From NCBI GenBank assembly GCA_907165135.1, contig OU015569.1, positions 10,106,501 through 10,170,500 of the forward strand: 64,000 nucleotides of DNA, given 5' to 3'. The DNA is from Oikopleura dioica (Eukaryota; Chordata; Appendicularia; Copelata; Oikopleuridae). Positions 28,801 to 41,300 of the stretch are shown here, piece after piece. Under the pieces are notes generated by a model that was not told the DNA's origin, searched no databases, and saw nothing but the letters and a program-made list of their open reading frames with translations. Each line of letters starts with the position of its first letter. The stretch's first letter is position 1. A program made the translations under genes and the position numbers.

Positions 28801-31800
28801 TGGCAACTTGAGTTGTCGTGGATCAGCAATGACACTTTTGTAGGAATTGTCTTCAATTATCATTTGCTGCATTTAGCGCTCTTTGTAGAGTCTTATCGGT
28901 GTTTGCAACAAAAATAGCATATTTCAACCAACACTTTGTCAAGTAAATACGCCAATTCTTTTGAATTAGTTATAATTCATAACTTATTTAATACTTTGTA
29001 ACGGATCAACGACAGTTCGATGACGAAACTTTAGTCAAATAAATAGCGTAAATAAATAGCTAAAATTGAGCTTTCTAGTTCGCCGAAACGACCAAAAAAA
29101 CAAGTGCGGCAGTGGGCACAAATTTCAAATTTTATTTTGAGTGACAACCATGTTGTCTATCGGAACAAAGGGCGAGCTTCGCAAAAATAATGTTTTCACT
29201 GAAAAGATAATTGTATAAAATTCCCTTTGAAAAGTTTAATCCCTCCCTGGAAGAAGGAAACTTTCCCCCGCGACCACTCGTCTGGGCAGGGTTAAATCAA
29301 TAAAGACATTTTTTGAGACTTCCAGTTCGAGCTGCGGCTCTAGAATTCCAACGCCCAGAGTCGGGTGTAGACACATGACGTTCCCAATCCAAGTTGTGGT
29401 ACTTCCAGGCACCTCTCATGGTTACCCTGCGAACATTTTGAATTGACTACTACTTACGCGCTAAATCAGCTTGGATCTTGCAAAAGTATCCTTTCCTTAA
29501 AATTTTCAACACGCTTTCCCGTGAGTGGAATAATGTAATCCTCCCAAAGCCATGTTTCTGGAAAATAATTGCGAACTTGGATTTCGTTCGTATAAACTCC
29601 TTCTGCCGTCGCAAAGAAGCCCTGTTCGCTGTTTTTCTTGAATATTTTAAATTTATTTCGAGAACGAAGAAAAAAATTCTTGAGATTGCGAGCTCGGTAG
29701 TGATTTGATTAACAAAATCATGATTTTTCCGATCGGCTATATAAAAGCGCCCTTTTTTAGCTTTTTCAAGCAGAATAAAGTGAGAGAGAAAATGGCTTCA
29801 ATACTCGTAGAAGCAAACGAAAGATACATAGGATATCTCAGCTGGAACGATGATGACGACGACGAGACTAGAATCGCAAATATAGCCCATCCCCTTTGCC
29901 GGGTAAAAGTGCTCATTGGAAACCGCTTCCATTACATAAACATTTTCAACACATGGGATGATGAATTCGAAGAGCTGCCGACAGCAAGCAAAGTCGATCC
30001 GTTCCCGAACAGAGAGTATTCCAAAAATGTGCTGAGAAATCTCGCTGAAAGATCGTTTGAAAGAAGGGGATTTCTATTCCATTTTTTCTTCCAGGAAAAT
30101 CTTTACGGCTTCGATTTAAAAAAGTACCACTGGCGTGCAACTTCAACTGAGGTATTTTTACGATATTTAAAAATGCGATTATTCTTTATTATTTCAGCTT
30201 CTTGCTGAGCTTGAGCTAGGTATTCGGGATCAGATGGGTCCCAGAGAAGAGAAAAAGAGAAAGAAGAGTTCTAAATCTGAGCGTGAAATCTTATGCGAAT
30301 CTGAAAGAGCGGAATCGGAAAATAATGGCTACCACGAAGTTATTGAAATCATTGATATTACTGATTAGGCAAAAGCTGCCTAAGAACCAACACTTGTACA
30401 TAGAATTCATTCCACGTTAATAAAGAACCACTTCTTAAAATTGCCTCCAAGTTATTATGAAAAACAGCATTCCTGAAGTGCGAGTTGCCGCATGGGCCGA
30501 ATTCCAGAGTTTGAAGTAAAATGGTTGTCGGCGGAGCCTTCGCATTGTCGGACAGGAATGTGCAGGTTGCTCCAAACGTTGAGATCTCCTTCGAGAAATG
30601 CATCATATGACAATTTGTAGTCCGAGAGTTTGTCACTGCCGTCCTGATTTGGGTGCTTGACCAAAATTTACAAAGAATGGGGAAAGGCCCCTTGTGGTAT
30701 AAGCTCAAAAGACCCATTCGTGAAGTGATCGCTTAAACCTGTGCTGAACCTCGCTAGCATACGTGAGAGGCTGCAAGGCGTCGCTTTCGTTTGATTCCCA
30801 GTCGTATAAATTACTTGAATTGGGCTGATTACTACTTCGCGAGCTAAAGCGCTGACCCTGAAACAAACAGTCAGAAAGCGGATCAAAAGGCTTGCGCCGG
30901 CACTTTCGCACCTGCATTGATTATAAACGAACATTGAGCTTCCGCCGAACGCTCGTTTACAATTTGACCTCGCGCTCTTCGACTATTGAAAAAAACCAAC
31001 CGTAACAGTAAAATAAATTATAAAAAATAAAAAGGCCCGTAACTTAAGGGTGGAGCAACGTCCGACGAGAAATCCAAGTCCAAACTGAATGGCTCACTAA
31101 TTTGACGGAATTTTCAAGCTGAATCGAAACCAAGATTGAAAGTGTTTTTTGAGATCCCGTTTCTTGAAGAGTTTCCTTTCTGTCGCGCGTAATACTCCAA
31201 TGTTCGACTGTTCATGACACTGTAAGGAACTGTAGGCGAGTTCTACTAGTCTGGCATCGGTGGTTTGAGCCGGAGAAGCCATTTGACACTAATGTTGATA
31301 AATAAAACTCGTTCCCTGGCGGCACGTTGCATTTGGTGAAATCCAGGCGAGCGTTGTATGGAAATTCGGTTCGATTTCTGATCCCGTCAATTATATCTTT
31401 CTTGCTGAATGTGTTTTGGCCTCGTTGCTTCACGTAAACACCGCGGTCGACCACGCCAAGGAGACATAGCGACCCGCCAGGTGCGCTTAATTCCACTCGC
31501 ACCTCTAAACTACATTTACAAACGAAGCAGGACTCCGACCAAAAGAAAGAGCGAAACTCGAATATTACCGTCTCCAGGCGCAGCTGTTTTGGAGTCGAAG
31601 CTAGCATCGACCCCGAAGGGAAGGCATCCCTCAAAGTCGATTTCGGAAATGTCGGTGACGAGAGAAGACTCAAGAGCAGACTTCTCCAGTGTCATGGTAG
31701 CAATAAGCTTAACGGAGTTCCTGTTTGGAATCGGAATATCGAGCCTGAACATGTAAAAATCTATAATCTAAGAATTCTATATCAAAAGATTAACCGTAAG

Positions 31801-34800
31801 GTGAACGAGCCACTCGTCGTCCGGACGCGACCGTCTTTTGAAACATCGGCCTCATCCCACTGATCCTCTGCTGAGCCACGCGATAATACTGCATGTGTGT
31901 TTTTTAGCAAACAGGCTCTTCGACTTTTAGCTCTCTTTAAAAAGAAAGTTTTTTTCTAAATTTAGGACTAAACGTGGAAAACACGATCCTTTCGATTCGT
32001 AGAGCTATTTCGGGGGCATCTTTGAATTTAATTATAGTAATCGTTAATTTAAAAGTAACCCAAAAAAATAACTTGGAAAACCCCCTTTCCGGCTGTGATG
32101 ATTGAGTACGCGAATTTCGACACGTCGTTCTACAATTTTTATTTTAATGATATGTTTTAAGCTGTGATATTTGTGTGTATGTTCGACCGTTAGCGCGCGA
32201 TCCTTAAATATTTCGATATCAAGAGAGAGCACGAATATTTGCGGTGAACTCATGTTTTCTAAGAAGTTACATTTAACGAGCACTGGCCATTCCCGTCACA
32301 CTCGGTGACGTATCGATAATGTACATTGACCAACGCGGGCGCATCGCAAGAAACCGCTGTGATGGGCTTTCGAGGTTAAATCGAGGTCTAGCGAAAGCGC
32401 GAAAGATCGAACTCAAGGACTCTACTTTCTCATTTTGAAATTACTATTAATAGATTCAAAAACAGAGGTAACTGAGACGGGTTTCAATTGAAATTTGCAA
32501 CAGAATTAATCTGTTGTAAGCTCATAAAATTGACCAAGAACACTTGACTTCGATTTAACCCTTCACGGGTCGATTCGAATGTACGATCCGCCGCGCATTT
32601 GATCCTCCATCCATGCTTTTGCTTAGGTTCGTAAATATAGACTATCGATTTCTCAATTTGCGAGTTCTAACTGACTCCTGTGTTTAAAGACAACACAGGT
32701 TTTGGATGCGTTCTGCTTTGGCTAAAACAACGAACAGTTCCTTTCAGTTTGATTTTTTCCGAGGACTCGACCATGATTTGATGGTGACCTATTAGGTAGA
32801 AGTGAAAATTTATATTTACAATAAGCGACTTTTGATCCTTTGGATTTCGTCTTCACTTCTTTCCTGTTATAATTTTGTTGTCTGGTGCGACCTCTACACG
32901 GATTGTGATGATTTTCGAGTTTTTAACTGGGGTGAAAGAAACAGTGATTTTACCATTTTCGTCGGTCGTGTAGTTTTGATCTAAAAGAAATGAAGAATAA
33001 GCTTGAATCGTCTGCAGACTGCGGCAACCTTTTTTGTAAAAATAATCCGCGAAATCGGACTTAGCATAGTCGATAAGCACCAAAACTGTCTTCCCAGCTG
33101 CAGGTTTGCCGTTGTCGTTTCTTTTGATAAACACGTCTGTAGTGTAAGGACGGGTGTCGTCAAATTTGAAAGTGTCGCGGTAATTGGCGAATGCGATCTC
33201 GAAATGCTGTTTAGAGATATCGATGATCCTCTGATGCTGCTGGATAACGCCAGTTCCTTCTTCTTCGACGGCCAGTGAAACGTTGAACTGCTTCCCCCAC
33301 AGATCACGTTCTGCCTGGATCATCTTTCCACTCGTTATCAATTATTCTATTGCTATTCAAAATCTTGCTCTCCTCGCTATTGATTGATTTGATAACTGTA
33401 ACAGACTGACGGAAATGTCGAAATTGACGCAGCCATCAACATCGAGCATTTTCTGCTCGTTAATTGCCACTGCGCTTTTGTAGAAAAGATGACTCTTGTG
33501 GATCAAGTTGACATTAATTTCAGCAAAACCAGTTACGGGCGTCTGCCAAAGAATGTACTTTGCGCAAGCCGTAAGACGAAGGTCTGCAGTCGGAATAAAA
33601 AGTGATTAATTCATTTTTTCATGTTTAGAGAGTCAAAAATTTTTTATTATTCCGATGCTGAGTCTGCACGAACTACGTCGGGCATGTCAAATGTGATGTC
33701 GAATTTGGGAAGGTGGTATTCCTCGATGTCGAATACAGTTACGTACGTTTGACGATACCCGTCCAGCGCGACTTTTATCTTCCACTGTCCATGCGTGGCC
33801 GAGTCGACCAGCTCGAACTCGCCTTGGCTGAAGCCTTTCACGAGCGCCGCGTTTTCTTTCTTGTTTATTTGAATCCCTTCCGCGCTGATGAGAGTAACAT
33901 CGCAGAACCCGTCGTAAAGAGAGAAGTCGGTCCTCATTACGATTACCCTGTATTTTACGGTCTTTTCGCGAGCTCTTTTCTGAACGATTTTAGAGTCCTT
34001 GAGAAGTCAAATCAGTGGAGAGTGAGTACGCGCCTGACCAGGTGAGTATATTTTCTTGTCGGTTTGGGTGAAAACCACGAAGTTCTCCTTGCGCACCACA
34101 ACCGAGTATTTTTCTGTTGTCAAGAGATCGCGAAACATAGAACGCCAGATTTAACGTTTTTCATGGATTTAGGGATCTTTCCTGTTTTACTGTCAAAGCT
34201 TTTGAAATTCCTTTATGATGAAATCTTACTAACGACAAATTGATCGGATCAAATAGAAACCTTCATAATAGTGCATTTATATTTCAAAATCGAGTAAGAA
34301 AATATTAAAGCCTTCCTTTTAATTTCATTTTCTTGCGGGTCCAAGAGAGTGACCTTTGCCTCGCCGAGGAAATTATTGGGCACTTCTGTTCCCGATATTA
34401 GAAAATCCCGTTTATCAATAATGCTTTCCGCGGGAATACCAAAACTGCAAAAATAAACACTCGAAATTTGGAATGCCAAGTTTCTGATCCAAAATTAGTC
34501 AGATAATTCTTTTTTTCATGATTTCTTTTCAAGTCACATTTTGGTACTGGGCCTGTGTCTATCCACTTTGTATTTGAAGCATCCATCAGTCCTAGTCGAC
34601 CAGCTGAATTCCTGCCTAAAGGCAACTCTGTTCATGAGACAAGAGCCGAAGGTGTCGATTTCTCCAGCAGCCGGAGAATAGGGACTATAAGAGCAGCCTT
34701 TTCGATAAAGACGGCAGTTTTGATCTTCAGAATCGACATAGAACGCGTCGCAGTCTTCGCTTTGGAAGCATTTGTCCCAGCAGTCGTCAATTGAATACGG

Positions 34801-35209
34801 ACGTTCGTTGTAAATCATAAACTCCTGGCAGAGGCGACGAGATCGCTCATCAATCGGACCGAACTCGCTTTCGTCAGTTTTCATCGGGCCCGTCCAACTT
34901 TCGCGACATTTCGTCGAGTTCATTTCTAGCTTCAAAGTGTAGTTCGAGCTTGCCTTGCCAATGTTCCAATTAAGGCAGACTATCTCGGTTTAAACAAAGA
35001 TGCTCGTTCGTGAGTTTTACCGCGGCTTCATGAAAATGGAACCGCGCATGCTTATTTAGAAAGGAACGAAGTGAAACCGAAACTGCGTGTTCGCCACTCA
35101 CATCGACGTGCCTGTCCATTGTGGCGAGGAATTCCAGCTGGCGGCCGCAGTGTACCACCTGCCAAAGCAGCACCACCAAAGATGATACTCGCATACGAGC
35201 ACGCTCCAT
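22830..35209 (-). CDS. alpha-2-macroglobulin family thioester protein with PAN-like and EGF-like modules
   Basis: A very long multi-exon gene. The start is ATG at 35209 with a signal peptide (MERARMRVSSLVVLLWQVVH). An apple/PAN-like Cys segment follows at about 34930-34600 (RRLCQEFMIYNERPYSIDDC ... CFQSEDCDAFYVDSEDQNC ... GSCLM). Macroglobulin domains then match the family: GFSQGEFELVDSATHGQWKI and EEYHLPKFDITFDMP (about 33860-33690), SAPGGSLCLLGVVDRGVYV (about 31480), FIDLTLPRRVVAGESFLLP (about 29290). The thioester motif GCGEQN is intact at 28295-28278. The thioester domain continues with GGWRNTQDTVAALEGILH (about 26250). Next come NSMLLQQTRVTGRY and ELHIKAEGKGCAMIQ (about 25770-25630), and the receptor-binding domain TNMVIVEVEITSGYW ... 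ISVYDYYDENRKAV (about 25060-24540). EGF-like segments follow (EICEDVNECKTE, NCICLQDM, CVDIDECAEANE), stopping at TGA 22832-22830. Homologues trap proteases or opsonise. Several exon joins, including the one into the EGF part, are unresolved, so two genes remain possible. Confidence 0.85.
28278..28295 (-). other. thioester motif GCGEQN
   Basis: The six codons on the minus strand read Gly-Cys-Gly-Glu-Gln-Asn in the context EEPMGCGEQNLARLYPN. In the alpha-2-macroglobulin/C3 family the Cys and Gln form the reactive internal thioester. Both residues are present, so the protein is predicted to be thioester-competent. Confidence 0.95.
29738..29747 (+). promoter_or_regulatory. TATA box of the nested gene
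   Basis: TATATAAAAG on the plus strand, 54 nt upstream of the ATG at 29792. It sits inside an intron of the minus-strand thioester-protein gene, so it is placed to drive the nested plus-strand gene independently. Confidence 0.6.
29792..30368 (+). CDS. nested gene, unknown acidic/basic protein
   Basis: Two exons (29792-30151 and 30198-30368) joined by a 46-nt GT-AG intron encode 176 residues. The protein starts MASILVEANERYIGYLSWND, has an acidic DDDDDE run, a central aromatic-rich region (FHYINIFNTWDDEFEE, RRGFLFHFFFQENLYGF), a basic stretch resembling a nuclear signal (REEKKRKKSSKSERE), and ends EVIEIIDITD with TAG. The whole gene lies on the opposite strand within an intron (about 30450 to 29460) of the thioester-protein gene and has its own TATA box. 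No domain recognised. Confidence 0.65.
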
Positions 35210-38200
35210 TCTTCCAGCTTCTCTTCGTCTTTTCGTAGTAGAAGCTTTCTCTCGCTCTTCCTCTCTGCTAAAACATTTGAAAATGTATTTTATAGTGAAT
35301 CTTTGAATTGTAATCAGCTAAAGAGTGTTGTATTTGTATTTTGTGTCTTGGGATTGATCAATCACACCTAATAAAGCCAAAATCGTGCGAAAAGCAGCTC
35401 CGCGACTCCAGAAGGTTCCTAAATTCTCCAAAGCCTTCTTCTTTCTAGCGATGAGAGATACAGTGCGATATAAAAGCGATAATTGATAGGATAAAAATTG
35501 AATTAGAAAGACCTTCTCATATTGAAAGGAATTGAAAATGTCAAAGCTCAGCGGGTCATCGCATCGCCATTGCCATGGAAGTCAAGGCGAAAAATCACGA
35601 AAACGAGAGAAGTTGCTTCGGAATCTCCACAGATGCTTCTTGGCATGGTTGGCGATATTTCGCTTTTTAGTTATTTGATACTCTCCAGCCATAAATAAAG
35701 CGGCTATGGCCAAACTTTCCAAATATATTGGAAGCTCCTTCAACGCTGGAAAACCAAGTATAAACTAGGAACTTAAAACACGAACTTGCAAGCTTTTTTT
35801 TCAGCTTTAGACGGTTGTTATGTTGAAGAAAAATCAAATGGGAAGAAATTATCGGAAATCGCGATCGATTTTACAGCGCCATTTATCGACGACTCTTCGT
35901 CGGAAGTTGCCAAAAATTTTTCGTACCAAGGATAGTTTTTAGTCGTAAATATATATTTTATTAAATCAAGCATGGCTATCTTATGCGAGGAAACTCAACA
36001 TTCAGACGATGTATTCAGCCTGTCAGGTAATTCAGCCGTGTCCGATATTGATTCGTCTCAAAGTCGGAATCAAGGAAGAGTCAATTGACTCAAAATTGCT
36101 CGGTGACTAGAGCAAAGAGCAAATTATTCTGTTGAGGCAACAAATGGTCGTTTTAGGAAACAACGGTATCTGAAGCGGAATGATCCAGGAAGGTACAGTG
36201 CAAAAGGAAACGTGGGATAATTCACTGTGCAGCGTTTGACTTCGATGACACATTTGATTACAGTATTTATTTTTCGATGATAGCTTTTTAGACCTGGCGC
36301 GCTTTCTATTTGAGCAAACTTATATGTCAGAGTATTTGCAGGATAAAAACTGCCGCGTATTCTTCTTTTACCTCCATTAACTTTTCTTCGCGCTTCTATA
36401 ATCAGAATTATCCCACTTGGAGCGAAAATTTTCGAGAGAGAAGGAAGAAAACAAGCTGGATTTTCAAAGTTGCCGTCGAAAAATTATGAGAAACTGGAGA
36501 ATTTCACCAGTCGTCAACTTACCACGTAAGTTGCCCGTTTGTATATTCATATCTTTGCCGCGTAAATAGAGAGCAACGAACATAATAACCACGAAACACA
36601 AAAGAAATAGGAACATATTTGTTCAGAGAATGCAAATTTTCTCATAGCCGACATAAAATTTTTATTGCGCGGGTTTTCGCCTTTTTGTCTTTCTATAAGC
36701 CTCCTTATTCAGCTATCCAAAGAAAAAAAATAATACAGAAGTTATTTGTCCCGCGCGGAGGGACTTAATCACTGTCACAGAAAATGGCCACAGTATACCG
36801 TTATATACAGTGCATTAACATTTTGCTTATACATTTCGTCTTCCGTCTTTTGACGAAATGCGGTTCAATGGGGGTAGTTAGATATCCTGGCGGTCGGTCT
36901 CTGAAGCTGCGACTGTATCGTGAGAAAAACACATAAATCCCTTGTCAGTAGAGAACATAAAATAATTCATGAACGTCATCTCGAGCTCAGATCTTTCCCA
37001 CTTCTCTTTTCCCGCTAGACTCAATTTTCCGGCACCAGAAAAGATTTTCATTGCGACTTAACAGTAGTTCAAAAAAAGAAGAGTTCTGAGTAGTGAATTG
37101 TTATCGAATCTCTGAATGGTGGTCCTGTGGGGACTCTTGAGATCTGTTATAAAGAGATAATAGTTTCTGGGACTCTGAAGAGTGCGCCGCTCGAGAGCTA
37201 GAGCGTGGGAAAGGTTGTGGAGCCCGTTTTACTATTATTATTGAGCAAGTGAGATGTTTATGGAAGAGCAGCCTTCGAAAATCGCGAAATAAATCATCAA
37301 AGAGAAGTGGTGAGCATACACAACGGCCGAATTTGTCTTCTTGACACATCCGGCGATTAAACGTACGCCACCTGCGTGTGCCCTGTAACATTGTTAAATA
37401 TGTTCAGTACTTCAGCCGTGCACTTTTTCCGTCGCAAGTTTTTTTCCGAATTCCCATGCTCATCACTTTTTAAACAGAGCAAGATGGTTCTTCGTACTTA
37501 TTTGATACCCAAAATTCACAGTATAAAAAGTGCGCAATAATAACGATCGGAATTTCCGATGTTAGCGTTTTCGCGCGTTTTCAATTTACAAAAGACGCCG
37601 GAAATTTGTTCTTTCTGCGCGAGAATAGGAAAAATCAGCTTTTTAAGAATAGTCAAGGACATGAAAGTGAATTCGATCATAAATCACTTTTTTCAGAATT
37701 TTATTGTTTTTGCTTTTTGAGCGATTGCCCCTGTCATTTCAGAGAGATCGAGCGACTCTTAAAGCTTCAGAAGATTCAACTTAGCTTAGGGTCCTTCAGT
37801 AGCCTTCCTTTCTAAAGAGGACTTCGTGTTTTAACGCAGATGTTGATGATCAAGTCGAGAGGCTCGACTAACAAGTCTCTGACATTTACAATGATGCGTA
37901 CGCTCTAAAATTTAGGTCTTAATGTTAATTTGACTCGTGTGTGCCCAACTGCGTTAACTCCTGCGCAAATGCCTTGACCATTCTGACGGATTGCTTCTGA
38001 GAGTGTTTCTTAAATTTTCTTTTTTGTTTCTAATTTTTACTGCGTTTTTTTTTTTCTTCGTTACCTGTGCTCTATTCGGGCGCAGCAAAGCGCTAACTCG
38101 CCACTTTGTGTGGACTTTTTGGATCCTTTTGTGAGCTTCTTTTGGAGCATTTTTTTTATTTTTCAGCAACGCGCGACGGGTCATTTTCAAATGTCCAAAT

Positions 38201-38302
38201 AGGCTTGATTGATCCTCAAATTACCTCAGCATTATTCTCTTCAGAAACAAGAAGCCCCTCACAAATGCAGAAAACTCGTTGAGAAGGAGTCGCACGAAAA
38301 CG
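35210..38302. other. mostly gene-poor stretch
   Basis: Lies between the start of the thioester-protein gene (-) and the RhoGEF (+). Apart from the two-exon ORF at 35706-35935 it holds only weak candidates: a 38-codon ORF at 35972-36088 (+), a 96-codon frame at 37101-37391 (-) and a Lys/Arg-rich 78-codon frame at 37954-38190 (-). The last reads through A/T-rich sequence and may be chance. The RhoGEF promoter and 5' UTR should lie at the right end. Confidence 0.4.
35706..35935 (+). CDS. small two-exon ORF, unknown
   Basis: Exon 1 (35706-35757, MAKLSKYIGSSFNAGKP) joins exon 2 (35805-35935, beginning LDGCYVEEKSNGKKL) through a 47-nt intron that starts GTATAA and ends TTTTTTTTCAG. The result is a 60-residue ORF ending FSYQG and TAG. 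The clean polypyrimidine acceptor and maintained frame support it, but there is no homology or signal peptide to go on. It could also be part of a longer gene whose first exon is at about 35535. Confidence 0.4.
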
Positions 38303-41300
38303 ATGAGTGAAACAGGAAAACTGAGGAAGTCGAAGACACTCAAGGACAAAAAATCCATCAGCTGGTTCAACTTCGAGAGAATTTTCAAGTTTCGACGAAA
38401 AACGCCGAATTCTCTTCAAAAGGTTTGTCATTTACTTTCTAAGAGAATGTTCGAACTACTAGTAACTTAATAATTTGAATAAAAAAAATTGTTTCAACGT
38501 AAAATCTAGTCTACAGAAAAACTGCCCTTGTCAGAATCAACAAATACGACCCCGTCGAAGCCGAAACGAGAAGCTCAGTTTGAGGTCAAGAATGAGAGGG
38601 AAACGCAGCCGCAGTCAAATGAAAATGCGGACTCGCGGAATTATTTCAAGGAAATCGAAACGCCGCAAACTTCGAACGCCGGAGTGACAGTAAGTAACGA
38701 CACTGTCCGTCGACATCATCAACTTTACACGTCTCGAACATCGTTGTCCACACAAAGCCGGGTTGATACTAGCAGCAAGTTCAACAAGTCAAACAAAGCG
38801 TAAAACTTCATTCATTTTTATGTTTCTATCTCATCACTAATTTTACGCCATAATCTTTAAATCGTAACTCGTCCTCATCCCCAAACACAGTCTTCAAAAA
38901 TTAACACCATATGTCTCACAGCGGCCTCCACGACCATCTCATAACTCTCAGAGCAAAACCTCTTGGTCGGTTCAATTGCGCGATCGCGTTGGTCCTCGGC
39001 CAAGTCGCCCCGAATCTTCGAAGCCTTTCCTCTCGGAAGATGCGCGCAACTACTCAAGCCAGTTGAACCTAAGATGCAGGTGAGGGAATCGAAAGAAGAA
39101 ACAAGTTCATTTTATTCAGTATGCCTATCCTCAACCCCGAAGGATTGACCTTTTCCTGCTTCCCCCGAGAAATGGCAGTTGATGTTGGCTTTGCAAAAGC
39201 TGAAAATGATCGCTGGAAACGACACTCAATAGCTGTAACATTCCAAGAACCTGAATCTCAAAATACTGCGACCATGGTTGTGTCGCCGGCGACGGAACCT
39301 GATCCAGTTCTCAAAACGCGCTCGAAATCTACAAAATCTGCTACTCGTCCAACTTCCTCCGTGATCCCGAGCGATATACCTGAAGAAGCCAACTTGAATT
39401 CGCCACTTTTGCAAAGAGATTGTTTGATCAACAGGAAAATGTCAAAATCTGTTCAGGAGAGGTTAAAAGTGCCGTTAAAACAACAACTGCCGCGTAGATG
39501 AAAATAACAAGGAGGTCTTCGACATTTTAGGAAAAAAATTATTGTCTATCTTAAGCACGGATGATTAACCGAACTGAAAGGCTGTCGATAGCGAGAATTT
39601 TCCCCAAATGACTTCCGACGGAGTGCTCCAAAGCCAAAAACCGTTGCGCGCCTCTTCAAAGATCGAGAGGCTCAAGGCAGAAGCACTTTGGGACTATAAA
39701 TCGTACGACCCAGAGGAGCTTTCTTTCTCTGTTGGCGATACCATCGAAATTATTGAGCGCTGTGACTCTAATTGGTGGTGGGCTAGCTCTGAAATTGATA
39801 TAGGCTGGAGTTTAGATTTATACACGCTATCAAAACGCATGGCATTAAAACTCTGATCAGGATGGGTACCTGCTCCGTTTCTCAGACTAAAAATAAATCA
39901 GAAAGAATCGAAACGACTTTCTAACAATACGACGATCCGCGAAAAAGTTCTTCATGAATTACTTCAGAGCGAGCGCGACTATGTCAGACATTTACGAGGT
40001 GAGCTATCCGCAAGACATTTCCGTCGATTTATACGTTTAGCCAAATACTCTAACGGTAACAATTCAGGTGTGATCAATGGCTATCTCATAACCTGCGAAA
40101 ACAAGAAAGAGTTCTTTTCGGAAGATGACCTCCTGCTCATTTTCGGGAATCTAAAAGAAATAATGGTCTTTCAGCAAAACTTTCTCCAAAAACTAGAGAC
40201 TGCGTATGAACAAGAACAGTCTGTTGAGCATATAGGCAATGTGTGATCTAAAATTCTATTCTGGTAATATCAACTGGTCATTTTTCACACTCAATAAGCT
40301 AATGCGTTTTTGGAAAATGCCGATTCCTTCGAAATCTACTCAGTTTACTGCAATAACCACCCCGCCGCATGCGCGAAGCTCAAGTCGCTTATGGAACTTG
40401 TGCAGTACAGGATATTCTTTGAAACTTGCCGACTCAAGCAGAAAATGATCGAGATCGACATTTGCGGTTTTCTTCTCACTCCCGTCCAAAAGATATGCAA
40501 ATACCCGCTGCAACTCAGCGAGTTGCTGAAAAGCTTACCGCCTGCTGACAAAAACTACGATGTTGTGGCCAAAGCCAAACACAAGATGGAACAAATCGCA
40601 CTGCTTATAAATGAACGGAAGAGACGATTCGAGGAACAATCAAAGATCATAAGGTGGCAAGCGAATTGTCGTAAATGGAAAGGCCCTGACATCATTCAAA
40701 ACAGGTAAAATCAACAACGAGGGCAATTTAAACTTCAAAGAGTTCGTCCTGAATATTATCGGAACTTATCGAACTTTCTAAGAGAAATTCGTGTACTAAG
40801 ATGGCTGCCGCTTTCCGGCCTCTGAGCCGGAAACGCCACAAGAATAAACTTATGTGCGCGCAGAAAACTGCTTCCGGTCTTTTTGACATCGACATTTGCG
40901 CAGACGAATATACTTTGATCCGTCTGCCATATTCGATACTGTCATACACCAAAAATAGCACGCGAATTCCCAGCAATGAGCTCGTAAATTATCATTTTGC
41001 TACTGTTCAAAATCTGTGCTCACGTGTTCACCTACAAAAAGGCCCTAAACTTATGCAAACGGAACGCTCTTAGCGCATAATAATTGATATTTAAGTTCAA
41101 TGCTTGTACGCTCAGGAGCGGCGATCCTATCATTCCAGAACAGAAGAGAACAACTTCATCGCCACGCTTTTCTATTCAACCATCAGATCGTTCTCGTCAA
41201 GCAGGATAGGGCAGACTGTGTGACTCTGCGTGAACGAATCGACCTCCGTTACGCTCTAGAAGCACCGAGTTCAAAAGGTACGACCGGCTTTTGGTTTAGG

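Noticed and set aside
31409-31756. 115-codon plus-strand frame
   Set aside because: Antisense to well-matched macroglobulin-domain exons of the thioester gene.
37954-38190. Lys/Arg-rich 78-codon minus-strand frame
   Set aside because: Composition follows A/T-rich homopolymer runs; no splice, signal or homology support.
39804-39860. GC-AG intron in the RhoGEF SH3 domain (would give IDIGWVPAPF)
   Set aside because: A canonical GTTTAG donor at 39811 with the same acceptor also keeps frame (IGWRWVPAPF), so a non-GT donor is not required.
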